A stretch of DNA of 64,000 nt. It comes from Bacteroidales bacterium (lineage in GTDB: Bacteria > Bacteroidota > Bacteroidia > Bacteroidales > P3). Positions 35,534-44,086 of the stretch are shown here, in pieces. The DNA is taken from assembly GCA_017446745.1 (NCBI GenBank), contig JAFSQF010000004.1, positions 60,299 to 124,298 on the forward strand, read 5' to 3'. Position 1 is the first letter of the stretch; the number at the start of each line of letters is the position of its first letter. The translations under genes and the position numbers were made by a program. Below the pieces are notes generated by a model. The model had not been told where the DNA came from, ran no database searches, and saw only the letters and a program-made list of their open reading frames with translations.

Positions 35534-35577
35534 GTTTTGTAATGATTTTGACGATTATTGTTCGATATGGTGTTTCG

Positions 35578-36498
35578 TTACTTGGAGGAAAAGATGTTCT
35601 CTTTGGCGAAATCCGGACGGTAGTTGGTGGAGGCTTCTAATTCCTGCATCCATCCGCGGTGCAGCCCCAGGGCGTGGAGCCTCTCGGTAGCCTGACGGTA
35701 CTCTTCGGCGTTGAGGGGGCGGTTGAGCTGGTCCGGGAGCTGGATGCCCGAAGGAGGATAGTACTGTGCCATCAGTGAGACATGCACCTTTTGCGACAGC
35801 TCTTGAGCTATCCATCCAAGGCATCCTAAGGTGTTCTCTATCTGCCCTGGCAGGACCAGGTGGCGGACTATCATGCCACGGAAGGCCAATCCGTTGTCGT
35901 CGGTGGGCAGGTTGCTCCCCACGAGCTGGAACATGGTTCGGAGGGCCTCTTGGGCGCGCTGCGGATAGTCCGGGGCGTTGCTGTAGCGGCGCGCCAGCTC
36001 GGCGTCGCTGTATTTGAAGTCCGGCAACCATATATCAATGTAGGGAGCTATTTTCTGCAGTACGGAGGGAAGCTCGTAGCCGCCGCAGTTGTAGACCACG
36101 GTGGGATGGAGCCCCATTGCCCAGAGCCCCTCGACGATGGGTGGTACCAGGTCGGCATATTGGGTCGCACTCACCAGCCCCACCATGTTCTCCGTCGTCT
36201 GGAGGCTCTGGGCTGTGGCCTCGACAATCTGGTCCACGCTGCGGAGCGCAATCAGGTTGGGCTCGGTATGGCGCCTGGAGATCTGATGGTTTTGGCAATA
36301 GATGCACTGAAGGTTGCAGTGGGCGAAGAAGATGTTCGTGATGCCTTTGCGCCCCGATATGGGTGGCTCTTCGCCCTTGTGGGCATACACTGCTGCCACT
36401 TCGGGCATCGCGGAGCAAGCTCCGCAGAAATCCCCTCTGGAACTGCACCCCCTGGGGCATAGTCCGCACTTGGTATTTGAAATCATTTCTTTAAGCAT
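35578..36498 (-). CDS. radical SAM protein, PflA-like (COG1313/PflX family)
   Basis: A 306-residue radical S-adenosylmethionine protein. The iron-sulfur motif is FAHCNLQCIYCQN, the C-xxx-C-xx-C of this superfamily with CQN following. An N-terminal cysteine-rich piece (NTKCGLCPRGCSSRGDFCGA) probably binds a further cluster; the later GG-like TVVYNCGGYELP and YPPSGIQLP fit the barrel. The group was once named PflX (activating enzyme-like), but its physiological substrate is not settled. Here no glycyl radical enzyme neighbours it, so the target must lie elsewhere or is not a glycyl radical enzyme. It precedes 34922..35533 on the same strand. Confidence 0.88.
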   Translation of the reverse strand: MLKEMISNTKCGLCPRGCSSRGDFCGACSAMPEVAAVYAHKGEEPPISGRKGITNIFFAHCNLQCIYCQNHQISRRHTEPNLIALRSVDQIVEATAQSLQTTENMVGLVSATQYADLVPPIVEGLWAMGLHPTVVYNCGGYELPSVLQKIAPYIDIWLPDFKYSDAELARRYSNAPDYPQRAQEALRTMFQLVGSNLPTDDNGLAFRGMIVRHLVLPGQIENTLGCLGWIAQELSQKVHVSLMAQYYPPSGIQLPDQLNRPLNAEEYRQATERLHALGLHRGWMQELEASTNYRPDFAKENIFSSK

Positions 36499-36514
36499 TG
36501 ATATATTGTTCTGT

Positions 36515-36582
36515 TTGCTCCGCAGTCGTCCCTATATGAGCTATGTCCTGTTTGCTCCGCGGGCGTCCTTACCTGCGCTAAT
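36515..36582 (+). repeat. family B-like degenerate pair
   Basis: Two related pieces, TTTGCTCCGCAGTCGTCCCT and TTTGCTCCGCGGGCGTCCTT, upstream of the pepD promoter. Stems are weak; probably decayed copies. Confidence 0.5.
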
Positions 36583-36632
36583 ACGGAATGAGCTCTTCAA
36601 GCTTTCTTTCAACGCCCACAACGAAAAAAAAT

Positions 36633-36663
36633 TTTGTTGGATGAAAAAAATATGCTACTTTTG
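36633..36663 (+). promoter_or_regulatory. Bacteroidota-type promoter of pepD
   Basis: TTTGTTG (36633-36639) and TACTTTTG (36656-36663), 19 bases apart from TTG to TA; the best promoter match in the window. The ATG is at 36709. Confidence 0.7.
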
Positions 36664-36708
36664 TAGCCTCAAACTAAGCAATTATTAATAATTATTTATC
36701 ATAACACT

Positions 36709-38163
36709 ATGACTATCAAAGATCTTGAACCTAAAGAGCTGTGGAGTAATTTCTACTCCCTCACCCGTTGTCCACGTCCCTCCAAGCATGAAGGACCTGT
36801 TCGCGACTTTCTCGTGAAGTGGGCAAAAGAGAACAAAATTGACTGCCGTGTGGACAAGGTGGGAAACATTATCCTCTCAAAGCCCGCCACCAAGGGCATG
36901 GAAGACCGTTGCACCACTGTGCTTCAGGCTCATATGGATATGGTCCCTCAAGCGCGAGCCGGCAAAGTTCACGACTTTGAGAAAGACCCAATCGAGACCA
37001 AGATTGTGGACGACTGGGTATATGCCTGCGACACTACTCTTGGAGCCGACGACGGCTTGGGCGTGGCTGCCATCATGGGCGTTTTCGCATCGAAGACCGC
37101 CAAGCACGGCCCTCTGGAAGCCCTTATCACCACCGACGAGGAAACCGGCATGACCGGTGCCTTTGGCCTCAAGCCCGGCGAGCTGCATGGCGACTATCTG
37201 CTGAACCTGGATTCGGAGACCGAGGGCGAGCTGTACGTGGGATGTGCCGGAGGCATTGACGCCACGGTGACACTGCCTTACGCCACAGAAAAAGCCCCTG
37301 CCGGGTTCGTTGCATACCGCCTTACCCTCGGCGGCCTGAAGGGCGGCCATTCCGGGATGGAGATCAACACGGGACGTGCCAACGTCAACAAGCTTCTGTT
37401 CCGTCACCTGCGTTGGGTGGCCGAATGCGGTCTTCGTCTGGTGAGCGTCAATGGCGGCAATATGCGCAATGCCATCCCTCGTGATGCCGAAGCCGTCATC
37501 GCCTTCCCGAAGGAGCATGAGGAATGCATCCTCGCTGAGTTCGACAAGGTGGCAGGATGGGTCAAAAACGAACTCTCGTCAGTGGAACCCGATTTCTTTA
37601 TGAAATATGAGAAAATCCGCATGGTGCAGAAGGTCATGACCGATGCCGACACACAGAAAATCATCAATTTCATGATGGTGGCTCCCAACGGTGTTATCCG
37701 CATGAGCCGCGATATGGAAGGCCTCGTCGAAACGTCGCTCAACCTCGCCATCGTAAAGACCAATGGCAAGAACTTCACCCTGCAGTCGCTGCTCCGCTCG
37801 TCGGTGGACACCGCAAAGGATGCACTGGCCGAGCGCCTGGTGTGCCTGGCCGAACTCGCCGGGGGGAGCTGCAAGCTCAGCGGTGCCTATTCGGGATGGA
37901 AGCCTAATATGCAGAGCCCGCTGCTGGCCAGCATGAAGAAGACCTACAAGCGCCTCTTCAAGAAAGAACCCGCCGTCGTAGCTATCCATGCCGGCCTGGA
38001 GTGCGGCATCCTCGGTGCCAAGTATCCGGAAATGCACATGATCTCTTTCGGCCCGACCCTGCAGAGCCCTCACAGCCCCGACGAGCGCGCCAACATCCCT
38101 TCGAGCAAGAAGTTCTACGACTTCCTCCTCGCCGCCCTCGAGGATATACCCGTCAAGAAGTGA
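36709..38163 (+). CDS. pepD: aminoacyl-histidine dipeptidase (M20C)
   Basis: A 484-residue cytosolic zinc peptidase cleaving Xaa-His dipeptides such as carnosine and other short peptides. Zinc ligands are seen: QAHMDMV, TLGADDGLGVAAIMG, TTDEETGMTGAFG and LDSETEG, with the late His in CGILGAKYPEMHMISFGP and SPHSPDER. The substrate block GGLKGGHSGMEINTGRANVN is also kept. Length and order match the M20C group. The start ATG at 36709 follows a near-consensus promoter at 36633-36663, with an AT-rich leader of about 40 bases. A terminator hairpin lies at 38268-38302. It is a stand-alone gene. Confidence 0.95.
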   Translation: MTIKDLEPKELWSNFYSLTRCPRPSKHEGPVRDFLVKWAKENKIDCRVDKVGNIILSKPATKGMEDRCTTVLQAHMDMVPQARAGKVHDFEKDPIETKIVDDWVYACDTTLGADDGLGVAAIMGVFASKTAKHGPLEALITTDEETGMTGAFGLKPGELHGDYLLNLDSETEGELYVGCAGGIDATVTLPYATEKAPAGFVAYRLTLGGLKGGHSGMEINTGRANVNKLLFRHLRWVAECGLRLVSVNGGNMRNAIPRDAEAVIAFPKEHEECILAEFDKVAGWVKNELSSVEPDFFMKYEKIRMVQKVMTDADTQKIINFMMVAPNGVIRMSRDMEGLVETSLNLAIVKTNGKNFTLQSLLRSSVDTAKDALAERLVCLAELAGGSCKLSGAYSGWKPNMQSPLLASMKKTYKRLFKKEPAVVAIHAGLECGILGAKYPEMHMISFGPTLQSPHSPDERANIPSSKKFYDFLLAALEDIPVKK

Positions 38164-38187
38164 CCTCACTTCGGGCATACTTAATCC

Positions 38188-38252
38188 GCCGATATGGTAC
38201 GCGGGCGTCCTCGCCTGCGATCGATATGGTACGCGGGCGTCCTCGCCTGCGA
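38188..38252 (+). repeat. family B hairpin repeat, two copies
   Basis: Two tandem copies of GGTACGCGGGCGTCCTCGCC and TGCGAT, with a G-U type pair in the stem. They lie between the pepD stop and its terminator. Confidence 0.9.
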
Positions 38253-38267
38253 TAATCAATGATTTAA

Positions 38268-38302
38268 TAAAGGGCTGCGATAGTCTTTTGCAGCCCTTTT
38301 TA
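38268..38302 (+). terminator. Terminator of pepD
   Basis: AAAGGGCTGC and GCAGCCCTTT with a ten-base loop, then TTTTT. It follows the two family B repeats after the pepD stop. Confidence 0.85.
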
Positions 38303-38317
38303 GTAGGAGGCGAATCG

Positions 38318-38386
38318 GTTGCGTCGGATTTGCAATCCGACGCAAAATATTATAAGGATTTTTAATCCGCAAAATAACGGATTCCT
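38318..38386 (+). repeat. family A repeat, single copy
   Basis: GTTGCGTCGGATTTGCAATC, then the AAGGATTTTTAATCCG half-hairpin and AACGGATT. It ends about eight bases before the TTG start of the GT2 gene and may have displaced its original start. Confidence 0.9.
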
Positions 38387-38392
38387 TAACCA

Positions 38393-39301
38393 TTGTTGCT
38401 GTCTATAATCATACCTGTCTACAATCGTACCGACCTGCTGAGGAGGTGCTTGGACTCGTTGTCCTCGCTGCTTGCCGACCCTGAAGTGGAAGCTGTTGTT
38501 GTCGACGACGGCTCTGAAACGCCGGCCGACTTGCACCTCTCTGCCGTCCGCTTTTTCCACCAGCCACATCTCGGCGCCGCCGCTGCACGTAATTTCGGCA
38601 TATCCAAAGCTTCCGGACGTTATCTATGGTTCGTCGATGCCGACGATACCATTCTTTCTTCGCATGCCCATCGGCTGGTCCATACTCTTCGTCAGCTCAC
38701 CCCATCCACACAGCTTCTCTACACCGGCCACATGCTCCACCCCTCCGTCAAGCCTTCCCCTGCCGCCAATCACGCCTCCCCGCATGCTGACTATCAATCC
38801 CCATTCGCAATCCCCAACTGCCTGGATCATACCACACTTGTCATCTCGCGTCAGTTCCTCGCCGACACCCGCTACCCGGAAGATATGCACCTCCTCGAAG
38901 ATTCGCTCTTCGTCCTGCTCCTCCTGCAACGCGCCACCTCCATCAGCTACGCTACACACCTGCACCCCTATGTGGTTCATCCTGCCGACGGTTCCTGCAC
39001 CGCTGGGGCTTGGTCGCCGGCACGTTGCACACTCCTCGTCCCCAACATCTGCCACTTTTTCTTGCAGTTCAGGCTCTTTACAAACAATCATCCCGAAGCC
39101 TGCTACCGTTATCGCCGCTATCGATATGTCTACCTCCGCACCCTCGCCGTTAAAGGCTGTCCCTGGGCTCTTCTGAAATCATTCCGGCAGAGCGTGGCAC
39201 CCCTAAGCCGGCCCATCAACCCCCTCGATGCTTTCCTTTTCGTGCCTGTATTCCACCGTTTTGCCGCTTTCCTCTGCCGTCATCTACGTCATGCAAAATA
39301 A
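38393..39301 (+). CDS. family 2 glycosyltransferase with TTG start
   Basis: A 302-residue GT-A glycosyltransferase. It starts LLSIIIPVYNRTDLLRRCLD, the standard GT2 opening, then VDDGS and FVDADDTILS (the DxD motif), typical nucleotide-sugar and metal sites. The nearest in-frame stop is TAA at 38387, and no ATG is available, so the start must be a TTG (38393 or 38396). The hairpin repeat family A ends about eight bases before. The 3' end overlaps the next gene by 11 bases (CATGCAAAATAA), so the two are translationally coupled; the partner is a nucleotidyltransferase-fold protein often found in capsule or exopolysaccharide loci. Confidence 0.85.
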   Translation: MLLSIIIPVYNRTDLLRRCLDSLSSLLADPEVEAVVVDDGSETPADLHLSAVRFFHQPHLGAAAARNFGISKASGRYLWFVDADDTILSSHAHRLVHTLRQLTPSTQLLYTGHMLHPSVKPSPAANHASPHADYQSPFAIPNCLDHTTLVISRQFLADTRYPEDMHLLEDSLFVLLLLQRATSISYATHLHPYVVHPADGSCTAGAWSPARCTLLVPNICHFFLQFRLFTNNHPEACYRYRRYRYVYLRTLAVKGCPWALLKSFRQSVAPLSRPINPLDAFLFVPVFHRFAAFLCRHLRHAK

Positions 39302-40388
39302 CATTCTCGCTGGCCTCATCGCTTATCTGCTTTTTGATGCTCCAATTCCCTTTTCCGCTCCGCTCAGTGGTGGGCACTGGGACGCTATACTGCGCGAGGC
39401 AAAAACTCAAGGCGTTACTGCTGTCACCTACGACGCCATCCTGCTCCTCCCGGCAGACCTGCGTCCGCCGAGACCTCAGCTCTTTCATCTGGCCTCGAAG
39501 GCTCAAACCATCGAGGACGACAGCGAAAAACTGGAGAACGCGCTCTCGCATTTCGCTTCAGAGGTCTTCCTCCAACTCGGACTGGAAACTCTTGTGGTTA
39601 AGGGCCTTTCGCTTGCTCGTCTCTATCCCGACCCTCTTCATCGCGAACGCGGCGACAACGACCTTTTCACCGGCCCGGCAACGGCGCAAATATGCTCCTT
39701 TATGGAACGTCAGGGGCATGCCGTCGACCGCAAGGACCCCCGACACTGGACGTTCTTTTTCGACGACGTTGAGTTTGAATGTCATACCTATCTGCTCTAT
39801 CACCACGACGACCCGCGCTGGCCTACCGTGCCATTCGAGAATCGTCCACACCTACGTCGGCTGCACACCTCCTACGAGGCCTTTTTCCTTGCCAAACATG
39901 CTGAACATAATGCCGTTTTCTTCCACAAACCTCTACGCCTGCGAACGCTTGTCGACTGGACGCTCCTCCTACGTCAGCCCGATTTCGACATCGACCTCTT
40001 CCGACGGGCAAAGGCCGGTAGCGACGTGGAGGTCTTTGCCGACCTGATGTCGCTTTATTGCAATCAATTGTTCGATGTCAACCTTCCGCTCGACCATGTG
40101 GCGTTGCAACATAAACACCTTGATGCCGAGCATTTTGATTGTCTTTACCTGAAATGTCCCGAGCGGCATCGGTTCGCTGTGGTCCGCGTGGCACGTCGCA
40201 GCATCAAGTACCTGCGTTATGGACGTCTCTATCGTGCTATCTACGGCCAGTCTATGTTCCGCCGTTTCTATCTCCACAACGTAGCGCAAGCCCTTCGCAA
40301 CCGTTTCCGCCATTCTGTTGCGTCGGATTTGCAATCCTCTGTTGCGTCGGATTTGCAATCCGACGCAAAATATTATAAGGATTTTTAA
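39291..40388 (+). CDS. nucleotidyltransferase-fold protein (PF14907-like) with repeat-encoded C-terminus
   Basis: A 365-residue protein of the uncharacterised nucleotidyltransferase group common in glycan loci. The core is LETLVVKGLSLARLYPDPLH followed by GDNDLFTG, a GS/KG-x..-(D/N)xD metal-binding block, and CHTYLL. Its ATG at 39291 lies inside the end of the GT2 gene (overlap 11 bases), so the longer frame from 39228 is not needed. The last 24 residues (SVASDLQSSVASDLQSDAKY and KDF) are encoded by two copies of repeat family A, and the stop codon lies in the repeat. The native end was probably near RFRH. The substrate is not known. Confidence 0.75.
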   Translation: MQNNILAGLIAYLLFDAPIPFSAPLSGGHWDAILREAKTQGVTAVTYDAILLLPADLRPPRPQLFHLASKAQTIEDDSEKLENALSHFASEVFLQLGLETLVVKGLSLARLYPDPLHRERGDNDLFTGPATAQICSFMERQGHAVDRKDPRHWTFFFDDVEFECHTYLLYHHDDPRWPTVPFENRPHLRRLHTSYEAFFLAKHAEHNAVFFHKPLRLRTLVDWTLLLRQPDFDIDLFRRAKAGSDVEVFADLMSLYCNQLFDVNLPLDHVALQHKHLDAEHFDCLYLKCPERHRFAVVRVARRSIKYLRYGRLYRAIYGQSMFRRFYLHNVAQALRNRFRHSVASDLQSSVASDLQSDAKYYKDF

Positions 40389-40547
40389 TCCGCAAAATAT
40401 CTGTTGCGTCTGTTGCGTCGGATTTGCAATCCGACGCAAAATATTATAAGGATTTTTAATCCGCAAAATAACGGATTGTAACGGTAAAAAAATAAGGTGT
40501 AACGATAGTGATGTAAAAAATGCAACTATAATTCGTGTAAATTCATT
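40317..40547 (+). repeat. family A repeat cluster with extended right end
   Basis: A partial copy (40317), a longer copy (from about 40340) and a full copy from 40412. From 40478 it continues into TAACGATAGTGATGTAAAAA and AATGCAACTATAATTCGTG, to ATTCATT at 40547. The 40412-40547 part reappears inverted at 53465-53612. The first copies encode the end of the nucleotidyltransferase-fold protein. Confidence 0.92.
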
Positions 40548-40618
40548 GCCGTTTGCGGATAATCATAAAAACGTTACCCAACACACCTGCTTGTAAACTT
40601 AAATCTTATTATTATATA

Positions 40619-41710
40619 ATGAAAAAAACATTTCTATTTCTTGTCGTTGCAGCCATTGCATTTGCTTCGTGCGAGAAGCAAAACAAAGGCTCCGAAACAG
40701 TAAAACTTGATTGTGTCAAACCGGCCTATCTCTCGGCTGGCGACACCGTGGCCCTTATCTCGCCCTCCTATTTCACACCCATGGAGAACGTGGAGCGCAC
40801 CGCCGAATTGCTGCGTTCCTGGGGTTTCGTCCCCATCATTGGCCCCAATGTGGGCAAGCTGGTCGACGGACGTTATGCCGGCACTGTCGCCGAGCGGGTC
40901 AGCGACCTCCTGTGGGCTTTTAACCGGCCCGGCATTAAGGCAATAATCTGCAATCGTGGCGGCTACGGCACCATACAGCTCATTGACCAGATAGCCCTCT
41001 CGCAGCTCTCTTCTTCTCCTAAGTGGCTCGTGGGCTTCAGCGACATCAGCACGCTGCATGGCCTCCTCAGCCGTGCCGGCGTGATGAGCATCCACGGCAC
41101 TATGAGCTCGTTCCTTGCGCAAGGAGGCACCGACCTCACCAGCACCTTGATGCGCGACCTGCTCCTGGGCCAGGTGCCACGCTATCATGTCGCAGCCCAT
41201 CCACAGAACATCGTCGGGCAGGCCAGTGGCATCCTCGTCGGTGGCAACCTCTGCACCTTCGCACCCAACCTGGGTTCGCAAGCCGACGCCACTAAGGGCG
41301 AGGATATCATCCTCTTTGTTGAAGAGGTGGGAGAATCGATGCACAACATTGACCGCCAGATGCGCGTGCTCCAGATGAACGGAGTGCTGGACCGCTGCAA
41401 AGGCATCATTTTGGGCGAGTTCACCGACTGCGGCAGCGAGTTCACCTACGAGAATGTTGAGGCCATGATACACCAGCTCGTAGAACCCTACGGCATACCG
41501 CTGCTCTGCGGCTTCCCCGGAGGACACGGCGACGTGAACCTTCCGCTGGTAATGGGTGCCCCCGTCACCATCGATGTCCGTGCCGATGCTTCCTCCATTC
41601 GCTTCGATATCGACGGCGAGCAACACGACGTCAATACTGACGACGCACAAGCCCAGTCTTCTATGACCTCCCTTGCACAACGCCTCCAACTTGCGGGAAA
41701 ACGAATCTGA
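40619..41710 (+). CDS. ldcA: LD-carboxypeptidase (S66 family) lipoprotein
   Basis: A 363-residue exported serine peptidase that trims the terminal D-alanine from murein tetrapeptides or related peptides. Signal MKKTFLFLVVAAIAFASCEK has a lipobox. After YLSAGDTVALISPSYFT, the nucleophile lies in WLVGFSDISTLHGLLS (G-x-S-D), after NRGGYGTIQLIDQI; the C-terminal Glu/His part is ILVGGNLCTF and CGFPGGHGDVNLPLVMG. This suits a periplasmic or outer-membrane murein enzyme, which differs from cytosolic E. coli LdcA. Start at 40619 gives the signal peptide, while the upstream frame from 40553 does not. The next gene is six bases downstream. Confidence 0.88.
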   Translation: MKKTFLFLVVAAIAFASCEKQNKGSETVKLDCVKPAYLSAGDTVALISPSYFTPMENVERTAELLRSWGFVPIIGPNVGKLVDGRYAGTVAERVSDLLWAFNRPGIKAIICNRGGYGTIQLIDQIALSQLSSSPKWLVGFSDISTLHGLLSRAGVMSIHGTMSSFLAQGGTDLTSTLMRDLLLGQVPRYHVAAHPQNIVGQASGILVGGNLCTFAPNLGSQADATKGEDIILFVEEVGESMHNIDRQMRVLQMNGVLDRCKGIILGEFTDCGSEFTYENVEAMIHQLVEPYGIPLLCGFPGGHGDVNLPLVMGAPVTIDVRADASSIRFDIDGEQHDVNTDDAQAQSSMTSLAQRLQLAGKRI

Positions 41711-41716
41711 CGAACC

Positions 41717-42226
41717 ATGAAACATTTCATTGATTTTGCTGCTATCGATTTCGAGACGGCGAATGGCTGCCGCTCCAGCGTTTGCAGCGTGGGTGTTGTT
41801 GTGGTTCGGGGCGGCGAGATGGCCGATTCGTTCTACAGCCTCATCCAACCAGAGCCCAACTACTACGCCTGGTTCTGCCAACGTGTTCATGGGCTGGGGC
41901 CTGCCGACACCGATACCGCCGACCTCTTCCCCGATGTGTGGCACCGTGTGGAGCCTCTTATCGAGGGCCTTCCTTTGGTGGCCCACAACTCGCCGTTCGA
42001 CGAGGGATGCCTCCGTGCCGTCATGCAGGTCTACCAGATGGATTGGCCTGGCTATCGTTTCTACTGCACCTGCCGGGCCGCCCGCCGTCATTTCGGCTCC
42101 TCCCTTCCCAACCATCAGCTACATACCGTAGCTGCCGCCTGCGGCTACAATCTTGAGAACCACCATCATGCTCTCGCCGATGCCGAGGCCTGCGCCGCTA
42201 TTGCATTGGCCATAGGTGTAGGCTGA
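41717..42226 (+). CDS. DEDDh 3'-5' exonuclease (DNA polymerase III epsilon-like)
   Basis: A 169-residue RNase T-fold exonuclease. The three motifs are seen: FAAIDFETANG (ExoI, D-x-E), AHNSPFDEGCLRAVM (ExoII, Asp after N-x3-F) and HHALADAEACAAIALA (ExoIII, H-x4-D). It is short and consists of the catalytic domain alone, without a polymerase, BRCT or GIY-YIG extension. Substrate may be DNA or RNA ends. It follows the LD-carboxypeptidase by six bases, so they are cotranscribed. A perfect long hairpin (42276-42328) lies 50 bases after its stop and may act as its terminator. Confidence 0.92.
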   Translation: MKHFIDFAAIDFETANGCRSSVCSVGVVVVRGGEMADSFYSLIQPEPNYYAWFCQRVHGLGPADTDTADLFPDVWHRVEPLIEGLPLVAHNSPFDEGCLRAVMQVYQMDWPGYRFYCTCRAARRHFGSSLPNHQLHTVAAACGYNLENHHHALADAEACAAIALAIGVG

Positions 42227-42275
42227 AATGATGGTCGGCACCGAGCCCTTTGCTCTCTGCCGTCATTCAGATAAT

Positions 42276-42328
42276 AAAAAATAACGTCCAAAACTGGGGT
42301 TTCACACCCCACTTTTGGACGTTATTTT
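42276..42328. repeat. 23-bp-stem hairpin (family F), possible terminator
   Basis: Left arm AAAATAACGTCCAAAACTGG, right arm ACTTTTGGACGTTATTTT; 23 pairs with one mismatch and loop TTCAC. A second copy is at 43946-43996. It sits after the exonuclease gene and at the end of the DUF234 ATPase, so it could end both transcripts. Confidence 0.92.
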
Positions 42329-42351
42329 CTGCCGGCGCATACCGGTTGCCG

Positions 42352-42464
42352 GTTGCGTCGGATTTGCAATCCGACGCAAAATATTATAAGGATTTTTAAT
42401 CCGCAAAATATTATAAGGATTTTTAATCCGCAAAATATTATAAGGATTTTTAATCCGCAAAATA
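42352..42464 (+). repeat. family A repeat with 27-bp tandem units
   Basis: One 10-bp-stem hairpin followed by three tandem copies of a 27-bp unit (ATATTATAAGGATTTTTAAT and CCGCAAA). Lies between hairpin F and the 3' end of the DUF234 ATPase. Confidence 0.92.
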
Positions 42465-42482
42465 ACCATCACATGGTCCATA

Positions 42483-43907
42483 TCAGACGGCAAATAAATC
42501 TTTTCCTGTAACCTCGCTGTGTACCATTGATGTATGCTTGCCTTTGACAAGTCCGAAGGGCGTAACAAAAGTCTGGACCACACCACGGTACAGTCCTGTC
42601 TTGTCTGTGAACAATTGCATCCTCTCTTTTAGGCGTTTCTCGTAGTCGGCTGTTATTATATATGGTTTTTCTGAAAATTTTATTTCACATAGATGTGTCA
42701 GCTTGTCTACTCGTTTGATTATAAGGTCTATCTGCATGCCTTTTTCGTTGTTGTCCGATTTGCTACGCCACGTTGACACTTCCGTAGCTATTCCGCTGAT
42801 ACCCAAAGCATGCTTTATCTGAAAGATGTGCGTTAGGCATACCAGTTCGAAAGAGTAGCCTTCCCACACCTCCACCGAACGGCTTTGAAAATTGTGCATC
42901 CAATAGTTCTCGTCTCCCGAATGGTTGTTTCTGATGAATTTATAGTAGAATAAAGTATAGTGGTCTATTAGCTTGTATATTACCCTGTTCGTTTTCATTC
43001 CCAATTGTGAGAAGTGAGTGATGAAGTCGCAGTTCTCAAGGTTGTTCAGTATTCGTGTCAATCCTCCTCCACTGATGCCGCAGGTGTCGATTATTTCTTG
43101 TCGTGTCATGCCTTCCTTGTGAGCTGCAAGAGCTTCTACAATGGTGATATATCTATCTGCTTTACTGAATAGTGCATTGTATAGTTCATCGAATTCTCCT
43201 GAAAGTAACGCACCTCGGCGAAAGAAAAGGTTGTCTACATTTTGCTGCAGGCTTAAGTTGGATTCCAACAGGCTAAGATAGTAAGGGATGCCACCCATAA
43301 TCATGTAATTCTGAATAATTTGATAGTCATCCCAATCTATATTTCTGTCGGATAGATACAATTTGCATTCATGCAAGGAAAATGGATGTAGGTGGATGCG
43401 TCGTGTAATGCGTCCGTGTAGTCCTCCGTGGTTCTCAATCAGCTTGTCCACCATCCATGATGTCGCTGAGCCGCATGCCACCAACACAATATCGTCGCGA
43501 TACATTGCCCAACTGTTCCAGAAATATTCTAACGACCTCACAAAATCGCTCTGTTTATTGTCAATCCATGGCATCTCGTCGAAAAAGATGACCTTGCGGC
43601 CTTTGCTCTGTTGGCTTTCCAATTCGGTCTGAAGAGCAGAGAATGCTTCCGCCCATGACTTCATTCTCCCGAACGTTTTTCCGAAATATCTTGTCAGCGA
43701 CATAGCAAAATGCTGTAGCTGTACTGCTGTTGTCTCTCTATGCGCTCCCACATATTGGAAGGTGTATTTGTCTTTAAAGAAATGTCTAACCAGGAATGTT
43801 TTCCCAACTCTGCGACGACCATAAATGACCACAAACTCCGATTTTGCGGAATTAAAAGCCTGTTGAAGCTCGTATATTTCTGATTCTCTACCGATTAATT
43901 TTTCCAT
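42483..43907 (-). CDS. archaeal-type AAA ATPase with C-terminal DUF234 PD-(D/E)XK domain
   Basis: A 474-residue protein starting MEKLIGRESEIYELQQAFNS (ATG at 43907). Walker A is VVIYGRRRVGKTFLVRHFF and Walker B is RKVIFFDEMPWIDN, followed by VACGSATSWMV (sensor 1). A winged-helix segment (EGMTRQEIIDTCGISGGGLT) precedes a PD-(D/E)XK block (QIDLIIKR, LCEIKFSE). This is ATPase_2 plus DUF234, widespread in Bacteroidota and Archaea; function not known, with membrane, defence or regulatory roles suggested. It diverges from 44300..45649, and its transcript has a very short leader from a -7 box at 43926-43933. Copies of one hairpin lie at both flanks (42276, 43946). Confidence 0.9.
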   Translation of the reverse strand: MEKLIGRESEIYELQQAFNSAKSEFVVIYGRRRVGKTFLVRHFFKDKYTFQYVGAHRETTAVQLQHFAMSLTRYFGKTFGRMKSWAEAFSALQTELESQQSKGRKVIFFDEMPWIDNKQSDFVRSLEYFWNSWAMYRDDIVLVACGSATSWMVDKLIENHGGLHGRITRRIHLHPFSLHECKLYLSDRNIDWDDYQIIQNYMIMGGIPYYLSLLESNLSLQQNVDNLFFRRGALLSGEFDELYNALFSKADRYITIVEALAAHKEGMTRQEIIDTCGISGGGLTRILNNLENCDFITHFSQLGMKTNRVIYKLIDHYTLFYYKFIRNNHSGDENYWMHNFQSRSVEVWEGYSFELVCLTHIFQIKHALGISGIATEVSTWRSKSDNNEKGMQIDLIIKRVDKLTHLCEIKFSEKPYIITADYEKRLKERMQLFTDKTGLYRGVVQTFVTPFGLVKGKHTSMVHSEVTGKDLFAV

Positions 43908-43925
43908 TGCTTTTTTTTTGTTCTG

Positions 43926-43933
43926 CAAATATA
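43926..43933 (-). promoter_or_regulatory. -7 box of the DUF234 ATPase, short leader
   Basis: TATATTTG on the minus strand, 19 bases before the ATG at 43907, so the leader would be only about 12 bases. The nearest TTG (43957-43959) lies in hairpin F, 26 bases away, which is wider than usual. Confidence 0.4.
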
Positions 43934-43945
43934 CATATTTTTTAA

Positions 43946-43996
43946 AAAATAACGTCCAAAACATAGGTTCATTACCCCACTTTTGGACGTTATTTT
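43946..43996. repeat. hairpin family F, second copy
   Basis: Same arms as at 42276-42328 with a longer, changed loop (CATAGGTTCATTACCCC region). It lies upstream of the DUF234 ATPase, in a 392-base stretch without genes (43908-44299) that also holds the 33-bp tandem array. Confidence 0.9.
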
Positions 43997-44086
43997 CTTT
44001 GTTTGCCATCAGCCTCACCATGGCGAAGGTTGAAGCAGCATGGCCTTGGCCTGCCGAATCAACCGGACATATATGAAAACGAAAAT

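Noticed and set aside
40634-42115. 493-residue minus-strand open frame
   Set aside because: Covers the LD-carboxypeptidase and exonuclease genes, both with complete active sites.
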